This document shows positions 16,583 to 25,221 of a stretch of DNA of 64,000 nt, one piece after another. This DNA comes from Streptomyces calvus (GTDB lineage Bacteria; Actinomycetota; Actinomycetes; Streptomycetales; Streptomycetaceae). Location: the NCBI RefSeq assembly GCF_006782915.1, contig NZ_VCNP01000049.1:178626-242625 (forward strand), given 5' to 3'. The first letter of the stretch is position 1; every line of letters starts with the position of its first letter. The notes beneath the pieces were generated by a model. It was not told the origin of the DNA and made no database searches. It was given only the letters and a program-made list of their open reading frames with translations. The translations under genes and the position numbers were made by a program.

Positions 16583-18561
16583 GCAGTTACCTCCTGATCG
16601 CCGGGGCCACCGCACTGCTCGGCCCCATGATCATGGCCGTACTGGCCCGCAGAGTGCTCGGACTGCGCATCGGCGCGGTCCGGGCACTGCTCACGGGCGT
16701 CGCGGGCCTGCTCGCCGCGGGCGTCGTCGGTACGCCGATGGGCCCGCAGGCCAGCCGCACCCCACTGGTGACCGTGCAGCTGGGTGCGGCCCTGCTCGGC
16801 GCCATGATCTTCCTGGTGCTGTCGGAGGCGGCGGTCGCGGGCGGCTCCGTGCGCGGCATGGTGCGCTGGCCCGGCGCGCTGCGCCGCAGGCTGGCGCGCA
16901 GCCGCCGCTACACCCAGCTCAGCAGGATCGCCGTACGGCACGGGCTGGGCCGTTTCCTGACCGGCCGGTCCCGGCGCGGCGCGGCGAGCCCCAAGGACCA
17001 GGCCGCGCTGGCCAGGTCGCTGCGGCTGGCGCTGGAGGAGGCGGGAGCCACCTTCGTCAAGCTCGGCCAGGTGCTGTCGTCCCGTTACGACCTGCTGCCC
17101 GACGTGTTCGTCGAGGAACTGAGCGCCCTGCAGCACGAGGTGGCGCCCGAGCCGTGGCCCGACATCGAACGGGTGCTGGCCGAGGAGCTGAAGGCTCCGC
17201 CCGAGAAGGTGTTCGCGGAGTTCGAGACCGAGCCGCTCGCCGCGGGCTCCATGGCCCAGGTGCACCGGGCGCGGCTGCGCGACGGCCGGGCGGTGGTCGT
17301 CAAGGTGCAGCGGCCGGGCGCCCGGCAGGTGCTCGAACGCGACCTCGACATCCTGTTCCGGATCAGCGACATGCTGGAGCGGACGACCAGTTGGGGCCGT
17401 ACGGTCGGCTCGCGTGCGCTGGTGCAGGGCTTCGCCGACTCGCTCCACGAGGAGCTGGACTTCCGCACCGAGGCCCGCAACACCGCGGCCGTCGCCGCGA
17501 ACGCCGCCGTCCCCGGCACAGCCGAGGACGGCGACGGCCGGGCGCCCGCGGCCGCCGCCCGGGTCCTGCTGCCCGAGGTCCACCTGGAGCTGACCACCGC
17601 CCGGGTGCTGGTCGTCGAATGGCTCGACGGCGTCACGCTGAACCGCGCCGACACCGTCATCGAGGCGCAGGGCCTGGACCGTGAGCGGCTGGCCCGCGAC
17701 CTGTTCGGCTCGCTGCTGCACCAGATCATGATCGGCGGGGTGTTCCACGCCGACCCGCACTCCGGGAACATCCTGGTGCTCGGCGACGGCCGGCTCGGTC
17801 TGATCGACTTCGGCTCGGTGGGCCGCATCGACCGGATGCTGCGCGCCAGTCTGCGCGAACTGCTCATGGCGATCGACCGCAACGACCCGCAGGCGCTCTC
17901 CGACGCCCTGCTGGACCTGGTGGAACGGCCCGACGGGATCGACGAGGAGCGCTTCACCCGCGCGCTCGGCCGGTACACGGCCCGCCACCTCGCCTCCGCC
18001 GGGCCGCCGGGCCGGGAGATGTTCTCCGACCTGTTCCTGCTCGTCGCCCAGTACGGCCTCACCGTGCCGCCCGAAGTGGCGGCCGCCTTCCGGGCGTTGG
18101 CGACGGTGGAGGGCGCGCTGGGCCGGCTCGTGCCGGGGTTCGACCTGGTCGAGGAGGCGCGGTCCTTCGCCGCCACCGAACTGGCCCGCCGGCTCTCCCC
18201 GCGGCAGTTGAGCCGGTCCCTGGCCGACGAGGCCGCCGCCGTGCTGCCGATGCTGCTGCGGCTGCCGCGCCGGGCCGAGCGCATCAGCAGCGCGCTGGAA
18301 CAGGGCCGGCTCAGCATCAACGTGCGGGTGTTCGCGGACGAACGGGACCGGCGCTTCATCCAGGGCATCGTCCGGGACGTGCTGCTCGCCTTCCTCGGCG
18401 GAGTGGCCGGCGTGCTGGGCATGCTGCTGCTGTCCACGCGGGGCGGGCCGCGGGTCGCCGGCTCGCTGCGGCTGTTCGACGTCTTCGGCTACAATATGCT
18501 GCTGATCAGTTCGGTGCTGGTGCTGCGCGTGCTCTTCACCATCAGCAAACCGCAGCGCTGA
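16579..18561 (+). CDS. ABC1/UbiB-family atypical kinase with N-terminal membrane segments
   Basis: A 660-aa protein. Residues 1-95 hold two or three hydrophobic segments. The remainder is an ABC1/UbiB kinase-like domain with the family hallmark KxGQ (FVKLGQVLSSR, about residue 160), AAGSMAQVHRA, a catalytic-loop equivalent FHADPHSGNI and DFG in LIDFGSVG (about residue 409). Two further C-terminal hydrophobic stretches follow. The family supports quinone or isoprenoid lipid metabolism, which fits a polyprenyl synthase gene 2.5 kb away, though that one is transcribed oppositely. It starts inside the MMPL stop codon. Confidence 0.92.
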   Translation: MSSYLLIAGATALLGPMIMAVLARRVLGLRIGAVRALLTGVAGLLAAGVVGTPMGPQASRTPLVTVQLGAALLGAMIFLVLSEAAVAGGSVRGMVRWPGALRRRLARSRRYTQLSRIAVRHGLGRFLTGRSRRGAASPKDQAALARSLRLALEEAGATFVKLGQVLSSRYDLLPDVFVEELSALQHEVAPEPWPDIERVLAEELKAPPEKVFAEFETEPLAAGSMAQVHRARLRDGRAVVVKVQRPGARQVLERDLDILFRISDMLERTTSWGRTVGSRALVQGFADSLHEELDFRTEARNTAAVAANAAVPGTAEDGDGRAPAAAARVLLPEVHLELTTARVLVVEWLDGVTLNRADTVIEAQGLDRERLARDLFGSLLHQIMIGGVFHADPHSGNILVLGDGRLGLIDFGSVGRIDRMLRASLRELLMAIDRNDPQALSDALLDLVERPDGIDEERFTRALGRYTARHLASAGPPGREMFSDLFLLVAQYGLTVPPEVAAAFRALATVEGALGRLVPGFDLVEEARSFAATELARRLSPRQLSRSLADEAAAVLPMLLRLPRRAERISSALEQGRLSINVRVFADERDRRFIQGIVRDVLLAFLGGVAGVLGMLLLSTRGGPRVAGSLRLFDVFGYNMLLISSVLVLRVLFTISKPQR

Positions 18562-19072
18562 CCTCCAACGGGACGCTCACCCGGCCCAAGGCGTCAAGCC
18601 GCCGAGGCTGAACGGCCTCACGGTCCGCTCACTCGTGCCCGTGACGACGGCCGACCCGACCTCGTGCGTTGCGGACGGCGTGCCGGTGCGGGGTCCGCGC
18701 GGCGCCTCCGTACGCTGTTCGGTCGTACGGCGGTGCGCTGCTGTTTCGTGCCCGGTCGCGGGTGCCGGGCGGGTCGCGGTCGTGGGCGGTCCGGGCCACT
18801 GCGGTCCCGGACGGCGGCCCGAGCCGCGTTCGGTCGGACGGCGTGCGCCGGTGTCCTGCGCCCGGGATGCCGCGGCGTCCGGCTGCGGGCGCCGCGTGGC
18901 TCGCGGCCGGCCAGGTGCCGGGGCGGGTCGCGGTCGTGGGGCGGTCCGGCGACCACGGCCGCGGACGGTGTCCCGCGCGGAGTCCCGATGACGGCAACGT
19001 GCGTGCCGGAGCGGTGTGTTCGGCCCCGCACACACCGGGCCGGGCGCGGCACACCGCCGGTGCGCCCGGTCC
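18562..19072. other. 511-bp convergent intergenic region with degenerate direct repeats
   Basis: No gene is supported here; open frames exist on both strands only because stops are rare in this GC-rich DNA. A direct repeat built on GTGCCGGGCGGGTCGCGGTC occurs near 18762 and, slightly altered, near 18914 (spacing about 152 bp). The motif CGGACGGYGTSC recurs at least four times. No clear terminator stem with a T-tract was found. Confidence 0.5.
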
Positions 19073-19951
19073 TCACACGGCGGCCGTGCCCCGCACGGAC
19101 GCTGGCCCCGGGGGTTTGCGGGACGGCAGGGCGTGGGAGCGGTGCAGCGCGTCGCCCAGGGCGGCGGCCGCGTCGAACACGTTCGCTCCCAGCCACCTGG
19201 CCGGGATCGCGTTCATCCGGCCCGGCGGACCGGACACCGACAGCGCGGCGACCACCCGGTCGTCCCCGGCCGCCCGCACGGGCACGACGAACGCGATGTC
19301 GCCGGGCAGCATCACGTCCGAGCCGCGGGCCCAGCCGCGGCGCCGCACCTGAGCGAGGTGCGCCGCGGTGAACCGGGCGCCGCGCAGCCCTTCGTGGATC
19401 TCCTCGGGTTCCTGCCAGGCCAGCAGCACCTGCGCGACCGGCCCGGCACCGGCGGGCCGGGACATCCCGACCGGCACCCGCTCGGCGCCGTCCGGTCCGA
19501 GCGCGCCCTCCGCGCAGGTCGCCACGCACGTCTGCGTCCTGCCGCGGCGGCGCAGCACGCGCGCGTCCAGTCCGGTGCGGTCGTGCAGTTCGGCCAGTAC
19601 CGGCCCCGCCGCCTGCGCCAGCCGGTCGTAACGCGCCTCGACGGACATGCTGCCGAGCCGCGGGCCGAGCGCGAACCGCCCGTGGAAGTCCCGGGTCAGC
19701 AGCCCCAGCCGCTCCAGCGCCACCGCGATGCGGTGCACGGTGGGCCGGGACAGCCCGCTGCGGGTGACCAGTTCGCTGAGCGGCGCAGGACCCCGCTCCA
19801 CGATCTCCAGCAGGACGGACGCCTTGTCGAGCACGCCGATACCGCTGATCCACTCCCGGGGCGCGGTGTCCGTCACCGTGCCGGCCGCCGCGAGGGTCCG
19901 CGTGCCGTCGGGAACAGCTGCCATGGTGGTGTCCGGGTCTCTTCTGCTCAC
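19073..19951 (-). CDS. IclR-family transcriptional regulator
   Basis: An approximately 292-aa IclR protein. The winged-helix domain lies at about residues 40-100 (GVLDKASVLLEIVERGPAPL, TRSGLSRPTVHRIAVALE), followed by the effector domain (PVLAELHDRTGLDARVL, DIAFVVPVRAAGDDRVVAALS). The GTG at 19951 and the ATG at 19924 are both possible starts, and neither has a strong RBS. It lies 18 bp downstream of the transacylase gene and is probably co-transcribed with it. IclR regulators usually sense small acids; a link to acyl precursor supply is inference. Confidence 0.9.
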   Translation of the reverse strand: MSRRDPDTTMAAVPDGTRTLAAAGTVTDTAPREWISGIGVLDKASVLLEIVERGPAPLSELVTRSGLSRPTVHRIAVALERLGLLTRDFHGRFALGPRLGSMSVEARYDRLAQAAGPVLAELHDRTGLDARVLRRRGRTQTCVATCAEGALGPDGAERVPVGMSRPAGAGPVAQVLLAWQEPEEIHEGLRGARFTAAHLAQVRRRGWARGSDVMLPGDIAFVVPVRAAGDDRVVAALSVSGPPGRMNAIPARWLGANVFDAAAALGDALHRSHALPSRKPPGPASVRGTAAV

Positions 19952-19969
19952 GCGGTTCGTCGTCGTCAG

Positions 19970-20890
19970 TCAGTCCAGGGCGGCGGGGCCGTCCACGGAG
20001 ACCACCTCGACGCCGGGTTCGATACGGCGGATCAGCCCCGCCAGGGTGCGTCCGGGCCCGAGTTCGACGAGCCGGCCGCAGCCGAGGGTGGCGGTGAGGG
20101 TGCGCACGCTCTGCTCCCACAGCACCGGGGAGGTGAGCTGGCGGGTGCCGAGTTCGGTCCAGCCGCCGCCGTCGTACGGCCGCGCGTCCACGTTGGCCAC
20201 CACCGGCAGGTGCCGGGGCGCCGCGGCGGTGTCCTTCAGGGCGGCGGCCAGGGTCTCGGCGGCGGGCGCCATGTACGGGCTGTGGAAGGCGCCGCCGACC
20301 TGGAGCCGGATGAACTTGGCGCCGATCGACGGGGCCTGGTCCGCGACCCGGGCGACGCCTTCGGGCGAGCCCGACACCACGGTCTGTCCGGGGGCGTTGA
20401 CGTTGGCGACCCACACGTCCGCGCCGTCCTCCCGTACGGAGTCCACGAGGTGTTCCACGCTGTCCAGCGGTGCCGCGACCAGGACACCCATGGTGCCCTC
20501 GCGGGCGCCGGAGGCCTCCCGCATGGCGCGGCCGCGCGCGGCCACCAGGGCCGCCGCCGCGGGCAGTGTGAACGCCCCGGCCGCGGTGAGGGCGGCGTAC
20601 TCGCCGAGGCTGTGGCCCGCGCAGGCGACCACGGGGCCGTCGAGCGCGCCGCGGCGCACCGCCTCCGCGTGGGCGATCATCGCGACGGAGAACACCGACA
20701 GCTGCGCCAGGTCGGTGCGGCGCAGGTGTTCCGTCGTCGCGTTCAGCAGCAGGTCGGCGATGTCCTCCCCGGTGGCCTCGGAGATCTCCTCGGTGACCGA
20801 CCAGGACGGCGTGTCCCGCCACGGTGCGCCCATTGCCTGACGCTGCGTTCCCTGCCCGGGAAACACCAGACCGATCGGCCGCCGTTCCAT
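19970..20890 (-). CDS. fabD: Malonyl-CoA:ACP transacylase (FabD-type)
   Basis: A 306-aa acyltransferase that loads malonyl units from CoA onto ACP. It has the nucleophile motif GHSLGEYAAL, an N-terminal PGQGTQRQAMG oxyanion segment, and the catalytic His in GAFHSPYM. GGAAGGTGG precedes ATG 20890. It is separated from the housekeeping fatty-acid genes normally found around fabD and lies between LuxR and IclR regulator genes close to the polyketide operon, so it is likely a dedicated supply enzyme for the type II PKS. It could also be a second general copy. Confidence 0.93.
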   Translation of the reverse strand: MERRPIGLVFPGQGTQRQAMGAPWRDTPSWSVTEEISEATGEDIADLLLNATTEHLRRTDLAQLSVFSVAMIAHAEAVRRGALDGPVVACAGHSLGEYAALTAAGAFTLPAAAALVAARGRAMREASGAREGTMGVLVAAPLDSVEHLVDSVREDGADVWVANVNAPGQTVVSGSPEGVARVADQAPSIGAKFIRLQVGGAFHSPYMAPAAETLAAALKDTAAAPRHLPVVANVDARPYDGGGWTELGTRQLTSPVLWEQSVRTLTATLGCGRLVELGPGRTLAGLIRRIEPGVEVVSVDGPAALD

Positions 20891-21094
20891 GGATCCACCT
20901 TCCGCAACGGACTTCGTCGAGGGCGCGGGGACCCTTACCGGACCGGCCGGTGCGGGCCCCCACGGACCGGCGGCTACGGGGGGACCTCCGGTGACGGGAG
21001 CCGTCCGCGAGGACGGTCCCGTTCCCTGAGGACCCATCAAACTGTGCGTGCCGCGGCGCGGCAACGCGCGTTTCAGGAAGCTGCGGCGCGCCCT

Positions 21095-21874
21095 TCACGG
21101 GTGGTGCCCGTTGCCCTGTCCGGGTGGCAGCAGCCCCAGCTCGGCGGCCCGCACGCCGGCCTGGAAGCGGGAGGTGGCGCCGAGCAGGGCCATGATCTCC
21201 GCGACGTAGCGGCGGTAGGTCCGCACGGAGACGGTCAGTTCGCGGGCGGCCACCTCGTCGGTGACGCCGGCCCGCATGGCGCCCAGGATCTGCCGGACCA
21301 GATGGGCCCGGTCACGGTCGCCGAAGGCGAGGTACTCGTCCGGGGGAGCGGAGCTGCACCAGATGCTCTCGAAGAGCGCGCACAGGGCCTGCAGCACCTC
21401 GGGTGCCTTGATGAGGGACGCCCGGCGCTCGGCGGGTGTCCCGACCACCACCAGCGCGGTGGCCCGGTCGGCTATGAGCACCTGCAGCGGCGGCAGCCGC
21501 GCCACCCGTACGGTCAACTGCCGGTGCGGGTCGGGCAGCCAGCTGCCGAGCGAGTCGCCGACCAGGTCGGGCCCGGCCAGTAACCGGGCCGACACCCGCT
21601 CCCGGGCGAAGTGCAGCAGGTCGGCCTCGAGCAGCCCGACCCGCTCCAGCTGGCTGCCGGTGCCCGGGACCCGGGAGCGCAGGATGTCGATGCTGCTGGT
21701 GGCCTGGGCCATCAGCTCCCGGGTGACGCCGATGAGCTGTCCGTAGCCGCCGGGCAGCGCCGTGATGAGCTGTTCCCGCCGGCTGCGGTCCCGATGGATG
21801 ATCATGGTTGACTCGATCAACTCTCTGACCTGCAAGAGAGCATGCTCCAACTCGTCCCCCGATTGGCCGCACAC
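21095..21874 (-). CDS. LuxR-family regulator containing a TTA codon
   Basis: A 259-aa orphan regulator. The N-terminal segment HALLQVRELIESTM matches the neighbouring paralogue, a middle sensor-like domain follows, and the C-terminal HTH (VTDEVAARELTVSVRTYRRY) ends SRFQAGVRAAELGLL. Leu98 is encoded by TTA (complement of 21581-21583), the only TTA found in a gene of this window, so translation should require the bldA tRNA. The GTG start overlaps a GGGGGCACGAG purine block. It lies 78 nt downstream of its paralogue and upstream of the transacylase, and is likely a development-linked activator of the polyketide locus. Confidence 0.87.
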   Translation of the reverse strand: MCGQSGDELEHALLQVRELIESTMIIHRDRSRREQLITALPGGYGQLIGVTRELMAQATSSIDILRSRVPGTGSQLERVGLLEADLLHFARERVSARLLAGPDLVGDSLGSWLPDPHRQLTVRVARLPPLQVLIADRATALVVVGTPAERRASLIKAPEVLQALCALFESIWCSSAPPDEYLAFGDRDRAHLVRQILGAMRAGVTDEVAARELTVSVRTYRRYVAEIMALLGATSRFQAGVRAAELGLLPPGQGNGHHP

Positions 21875-21952
21875 CTCGTGCCCCCATTTCTCGCTGGATG
21901 TTCGTTCCCTGGGTCCGCTCCACGGACACGGGGCGCGGCGCGCCCGGGCCGG

Positions 21953-22732
21953 TCACGCCGCCTTCGGCAGCAGCCCGAGTTCGACCGCGCGCACGCCGGC
22001 CTGGAAGCGCGACGACGCGTTGAGTTCACGCATGATCTCGGCGACGTGTCGCCGGTAGGTGCGCAGGGACACCTGGAGTTCGACCGCGGCGGTGGCGTCG
22101 GTGCGCCCGGACCGCAGCTGTTCCAGGATGCGGCGGGTGAGTTCGGAGCGCAGACGCGGACTCACCTCGGGGTGGTCGACCAGTCGGCGGCCGCGTGACC
22201 ACACGCCGGCGTAGAGCAGTTGCAGGGTGCTGACCGCGGCGCGGTCGGTGACGACGGCCGCCCTGCCGTCCGCCGGGCCCTGCGTGGCCAGCCGCAGGAA
22301 CGCGGACGTGCCGTCGGCGACGACGAATCCGCTCAGTTCGTGCGGGAGGATCCGCACTCCGGCCAGGCCGCGCAGCCGCGCGGGCGAGACCTCCAGGGCG
22401 GCCGGGGTGCACAGCACCCGCACGGTCACCCCGCTCGGCACCTCGGCCACGCACCGCAGCACCGTCTCCACGAAGGCGACCGACCCGGTGAGTGCCACGT
22501 TCACCGAGCGTCTCGCCCGGAGTATGAGTCTCTCGAGCGTCTCGGTGGTCACCTCGGCGTCCGTGTGCGTCACGCCCGACACCGTTGCCGGACGGCGGCG
22601 GTGCAGGGACATCGTGGACTCGATCAGGGCGCGGGCCTGGAGCAGGGTCTGCTCCAGGCGGGCGGCATGGCCCTGTGGGAGGCTTTCCTCGAGGTCGCCG
22701 ACGGTGGGTAGATCGAACAAAGTGCCAGCCAC
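21953..22732 (-). CDS. LuxR-family regulator (paralogue of the next gene)
   Basis: A 259-aa orphan regulator whose layout copies the downstream gene: RLEQTLLQARALIESTMSLH near the N-terminus, a central alpha/beta region (RSVNVALTGSVAFVETVL), and the HTH TDATAAVELQVSLRTYRRHV followed by SRFQAGVRAVELGLL. The GTG at 22732 is chosen because GGGGG sits 7-9 nt upstream; starting earlier would place codons in the AT-richer promoter region. It is first in the leftward run LuxR-LuxR-FabD-IclR. The tandem pair arose by duplication and may act as heteromers (inference). Confidence 0.87.
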   Translation of the reverse strand: MAGTLFDLPTVGDLEESLPQGHAARLEQTLLQARALIESTMSLHRRRPATVSGVTHTDAEVTTETLERLILRARRSVNVALTGSVAFVETVLRCVAEVPSGVTVRVLCTPAALEVSPARLRGLAGVRILPHELSGFVVADGTSAFLRLATQGPADGRAAVVTDRAAVSTLQLLYAGVWSRGRRLVDHPEVSPRLRSELTRRILEQLRSGRTDATAAVELQVSLRTYRRHVAEIMRELNASSRFQAGVRAVELGLLPKAA

Positions 22733-23639
22733 GCGTGAGCCCCCATGTTTGTTTCCACATTGCCTCTGCCGCGCGTTTACCGGCCCTGGTTGCCCCAGCT
22801 GTGTGACGCCCCGGCGCCACCGCCGGCCCCCGCTCGGCGAATTAATTGAACCGGAAATCAAATTTCGTGCCGCTTGTGAACGCTTGCCTCCTTGGCAATG
22901 AATCTCACGTGGGGACCAGCCGAAGGCAATGTGCTCACGGTGTGGCCGAAATCAGGTGTAGGTAATCACGACTGACCGACGATATCCAGTTCCTGGGGTG
23001 GGGTCCGTGGCAGCAAGATGCAGAACAGATACAGAAACCGGAGAGTACAGTTCCGGTTCGTGTGCGGATCCGGCTGTTACTCGCACGTAGAGTGCTCAAG
23101 TTGGCCGCAACTTGTCATCTTCCCCCGGTGAGCCGCCATTGCCACTGTTGATTCCTGTGCTAGTGGGGCAGGGGTCGCCACGGATGCTGATCAATCGGGC
23201 AATCCGAATGAATCGGATCCTTCACTCATTCCCGAATGTCTCGGGGCGGCTTTCAAAGGGGTAGACCAGTGGCATGAGTTAAGTTCATTTTCTTGCTCGC
23301 GCCCGTTGTATACAGCGTAATTTGGCTCGTTTTCCGGCCGCTGTCCGCCGTCCGGTATATCTCTTGCCGCTTTCATGCGGATGAACGTTTCGCGACGCAC
23401 GCAGATGCGACCTCGACGCAGAAAAGTGACCCATGTCACCCCGAATCGGGGCCCGCTCTGTACGACGGGACGGCGGGACCGTGGCCCGCGGAGGTCCGCG
23501 TCGGCGAGGGCGTCCACGGCGCACCGCGGGTGCCGGGGACGCTCCGCCCCAGCAGGCGCACGGGCGAGGAGATTGGCGGGCGCGGTGTCGTGGAGGTGCG
23601 GCATGATGGGCCGCCGGTGGCGGAAGGGGCGGGGGTCCG
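22733..23639. other. 0.9-kb AT-richer intergenic region with many dyads
   Basis: No gene is supported on either strand. Base composition drops well below the flanks. Dyads include TTGCC/GGCAA (22884-22898), AACCGGA/TCCGGTT with a 9-nt spacer (23036-23058), CAAGTTG/CAACTTG with a GCCG loop (23097-23114), ATCCGA/TCGGAT (23202-23218) and CCCCGAATCGGGG (near 23440). The region lies between the leftward LuxR run and a rightward small gene, so it should hold at least one promoter. A small RNA or multiple operators are possible. Confidence 0.6.
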
Positions 23640-23957
23640 GTGGCGGGTGTCGGGGTGCGTCGGCGGATCGTGGTGGCCTGGGCCGGACTGTGTCTGGGCG
23701 GTCTCGTCGCCACCTGGGCGCTGACCGTCGAGCCGTCCGAACCGCCCCGAACCCCGGCCGGTGAGCCGGCGCCGGACGGTGGTCACGCCGCCGACTGCCG
23801 GGAGATCGCCGCGTCCCTCGCCCGGGGCCGCGCCGAGGCCGAGCGGCGGCGCCAGGAGGCGCTCGACCCGTCCGATGGCGATCCGTACGTGGTGCAGAGC
23901 CTGGTGGACGTGGCGGTGCCCGTGGAGTGCGCCGACGAGATCGAGGCGCTGGACTGA
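23640..23957 (+). CDS. Small single-span membrane or secreted protein, unknown
   Basis: A 105-aa open frame with an Arg-rich N-terminus, one hydrophobic segment (IVVAWAGLCLGGLVATWAL, about residues 10-28), a Pro-rich linker, one Cys, then a charged helical part (REIAASLARGRAEAERRRQEA) and an acidic end. The GTG start follows a GGGGCGGGGG purine-rich stretch. No family is recognised. The last 18 codons with the stop and downstream sequence are duplicated in tandem immediately after the gene, which shows recent rearrangement. It could be a short exported protein anchored in the membrane. Confidence 0.5.
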   Translation: MAGVGVRRRIVVAWAGLCLGGLVATWALTVEPSEPPRTPAGEPAPDGGHAADCREIAASLARGRAEAERRRQEALDPSDGDPYVVQSLVDVAVPVECADEIEALD

Positions 23958-24079
23958 CGGCGGCCGGACGGCACGCGCGCGTCGTCCCCGGAGTGGACGT
24001 GGCGGTGCCCGTGGAGTGCGCCGACGAGATCGAGGCGCTGGACTGACGGCGGCCGGACGGCACGCGCGCGTCGTCCCCG
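23904..24079. repeat. Perfect 87-bp tandem duplication of a gene's 3' end
   Basis: Bases 23904-23990 and 23993-24079 are identical (87 bp, separated only by GA). The first copy is the last 18 codons and stop of the small membrane-protein gene plus about 33 bp downstream; the second is non-coding. Perfect identity implies a very recent event or an assembly effect. The remainder of the gap to 24307 contains the SDR terminator and no gene. Confidence 0.92.
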
Positions 24080-24259
24080 TATGCGAGGCAGCCGTTCCAC
24101 CCGCCGGTGCGCACCCGCGGTCCCTCGCGGGTCCACCCCCGACCCGGCGGTGTGGAACGACTGCCCTCCCCCTGGACATGGCCTGCGGAAGCGACCTGCT
24201 CCATCTGTGAAGCTTCGGTGGAGACGAGTTGAGCATAGGTCGCCCATCGGCGGCAACGC

Positions 24260-24280
24260 TACGGAAGATGAACTTCCGTA
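24260..24280 (-). terminator. Hairpin downstream of SDR gene
   Basis: TACGGAAG and CTTCCGTA form a perfect 8-bp stem around the loop ATGAA, 28 bp beyond the leftward SDR stop. It is notably less GC-rich than its surroundings. No T-tract follows. It could also be an operator-like dyad, but its position after the stop favours termination. Confidence 0.55.
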
Positions 24281-24307
24281 TGTGAGGGCTGGTTGACGGT
24301 CTTCTCC

Positions 24308-25087
24308 TCAGCCGCGGCCCACGTACGGCATCGTCGTCGCCAGTACGGTCGCGAACTGCACGTTCGCCTCCAGCGGCAGCTCCGCCATGTGCCGCACCGT
24401 GCGCGCCACGTCCGCGACGTCCATCACCGGCTCGGCAGCGATCTCCCCGTCGGCCTGGAGGACGCCGGCCTGCATGCGCTGCGTCATGTCGGTCGCCGCG
24501 TTGCCGATGTCGATCTGGCCCACCGCGATCCGGTACGGCCGCCCGTCCAGCGACAGCGACTTCGTCAGGCCCGTCAGCGCGTGCTTGGTCGCGGTGTAGG
24601 CGACCGAGTGCGGACGGGGCGCATGCGCGGAGATGGAACCGTTGTTGATGATCCGGCCGCCCTGCGGGCGCTGCTCCTTCATCTGCCGGTACGCCGCCTG
24701 CGCGCACAGGAACGCCCCGTTGAGGTTGGTGTCCACCACGTGCCGCCACGCCTCGTAGGGCAGGTCCTCCACCGGCACCCCGCCCGGACCGAACGTGCCC
24801 GCGTTGTTGAACAGCAGGTCCACCCGGCCGAAGTGCTCGACGGTCGTCGCGAACAGCGCCGCCACGTCCGCCGGCTGCGACACGTCCGTCCGCACGGCGA
24901 GCGCCTCGCCGCCGCCCGCGTCCGCGGCCGACGCCGCCGTCTCCTCCAGCGGGCCGGTACGCCGCCCCGCAAGCGCCACTGACCAGCCCGCGCGCAGCAG
25001 TTCCACCGCCACCGCCCGCCCGATGCCGGAGCCCGCCCCGGTCACCACGGCGATCCTCGTCTTCCCGTCCGTTACCTCGGTGTTCAT
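24308..25087 (-). CDS. SDR-family oxidoreductase
   Basis: A 259-aa classical SDR with TGAGSGIGRAVAVE, NNAGTFGPGG, the catalytic Ser in GSISAH and YTATKHAL (Tyr-x3-Lys). The ATG at 25087 (MNTEVTDGKTR) is chosen over an upstream ATG at 25117, which would add ten non-conserved residues. It is divergent from the PhoD-type gene. Members with this C-terminal part (VGQIDIGNAATDMTQRM) reduce or oxidise small alcohols and ketones. The substrate is not deducible. Confidence 0.92.
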   Translation of the reverse strand: MNTEVTDGKTRIAVVTGAGSGIGRAVAVELLRAGWSVALAGRRTGPLEETAASAADAGGGEALAVRTDVSQPADVAALFATTVEHFGRVDLLFNNAGTFGPGGVPVEDLPYEAWRHVVDTNLNGAFLCAQAAYRQMKEQRPQGGRIINNGSISAHAPRPHSVAYTATKHALTGLTKSLSLDGRPYRIAVGQIDIGNAATDMTQRMQAGVLQADGEIAAEPVMDVADVARTVRHMAELPLEANVQFATVLATTMPYVGRG

Positions 25088-25221
25088 GGCCCCGCAGCGT
25101 ACGGGAGGGTCCGCCATGCGGACCTCATGTGACCGTCACCCGGATGCCGTGTGCGCGTCAATGCCGAGCCGTCCCCGGCCACTCCAATGCCATCTGCATC
25201 CACACGCCAGGGGAGGACCGG

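Noticed and set aside
18577..19054. Several Arg-rich small frames in the UbiB-IclR gap
   Set aside because: Codon pattern and composition fit non-coding GC-rich DNA; no RBS, no domain and overlapping frames on both strands.
25124..25145. Possible PHO box (GTCACCCGGAT) upstream of the PhoD-type gene
   Set aside because: Only one imperfect half-like unit is present, without the required direct repeat.
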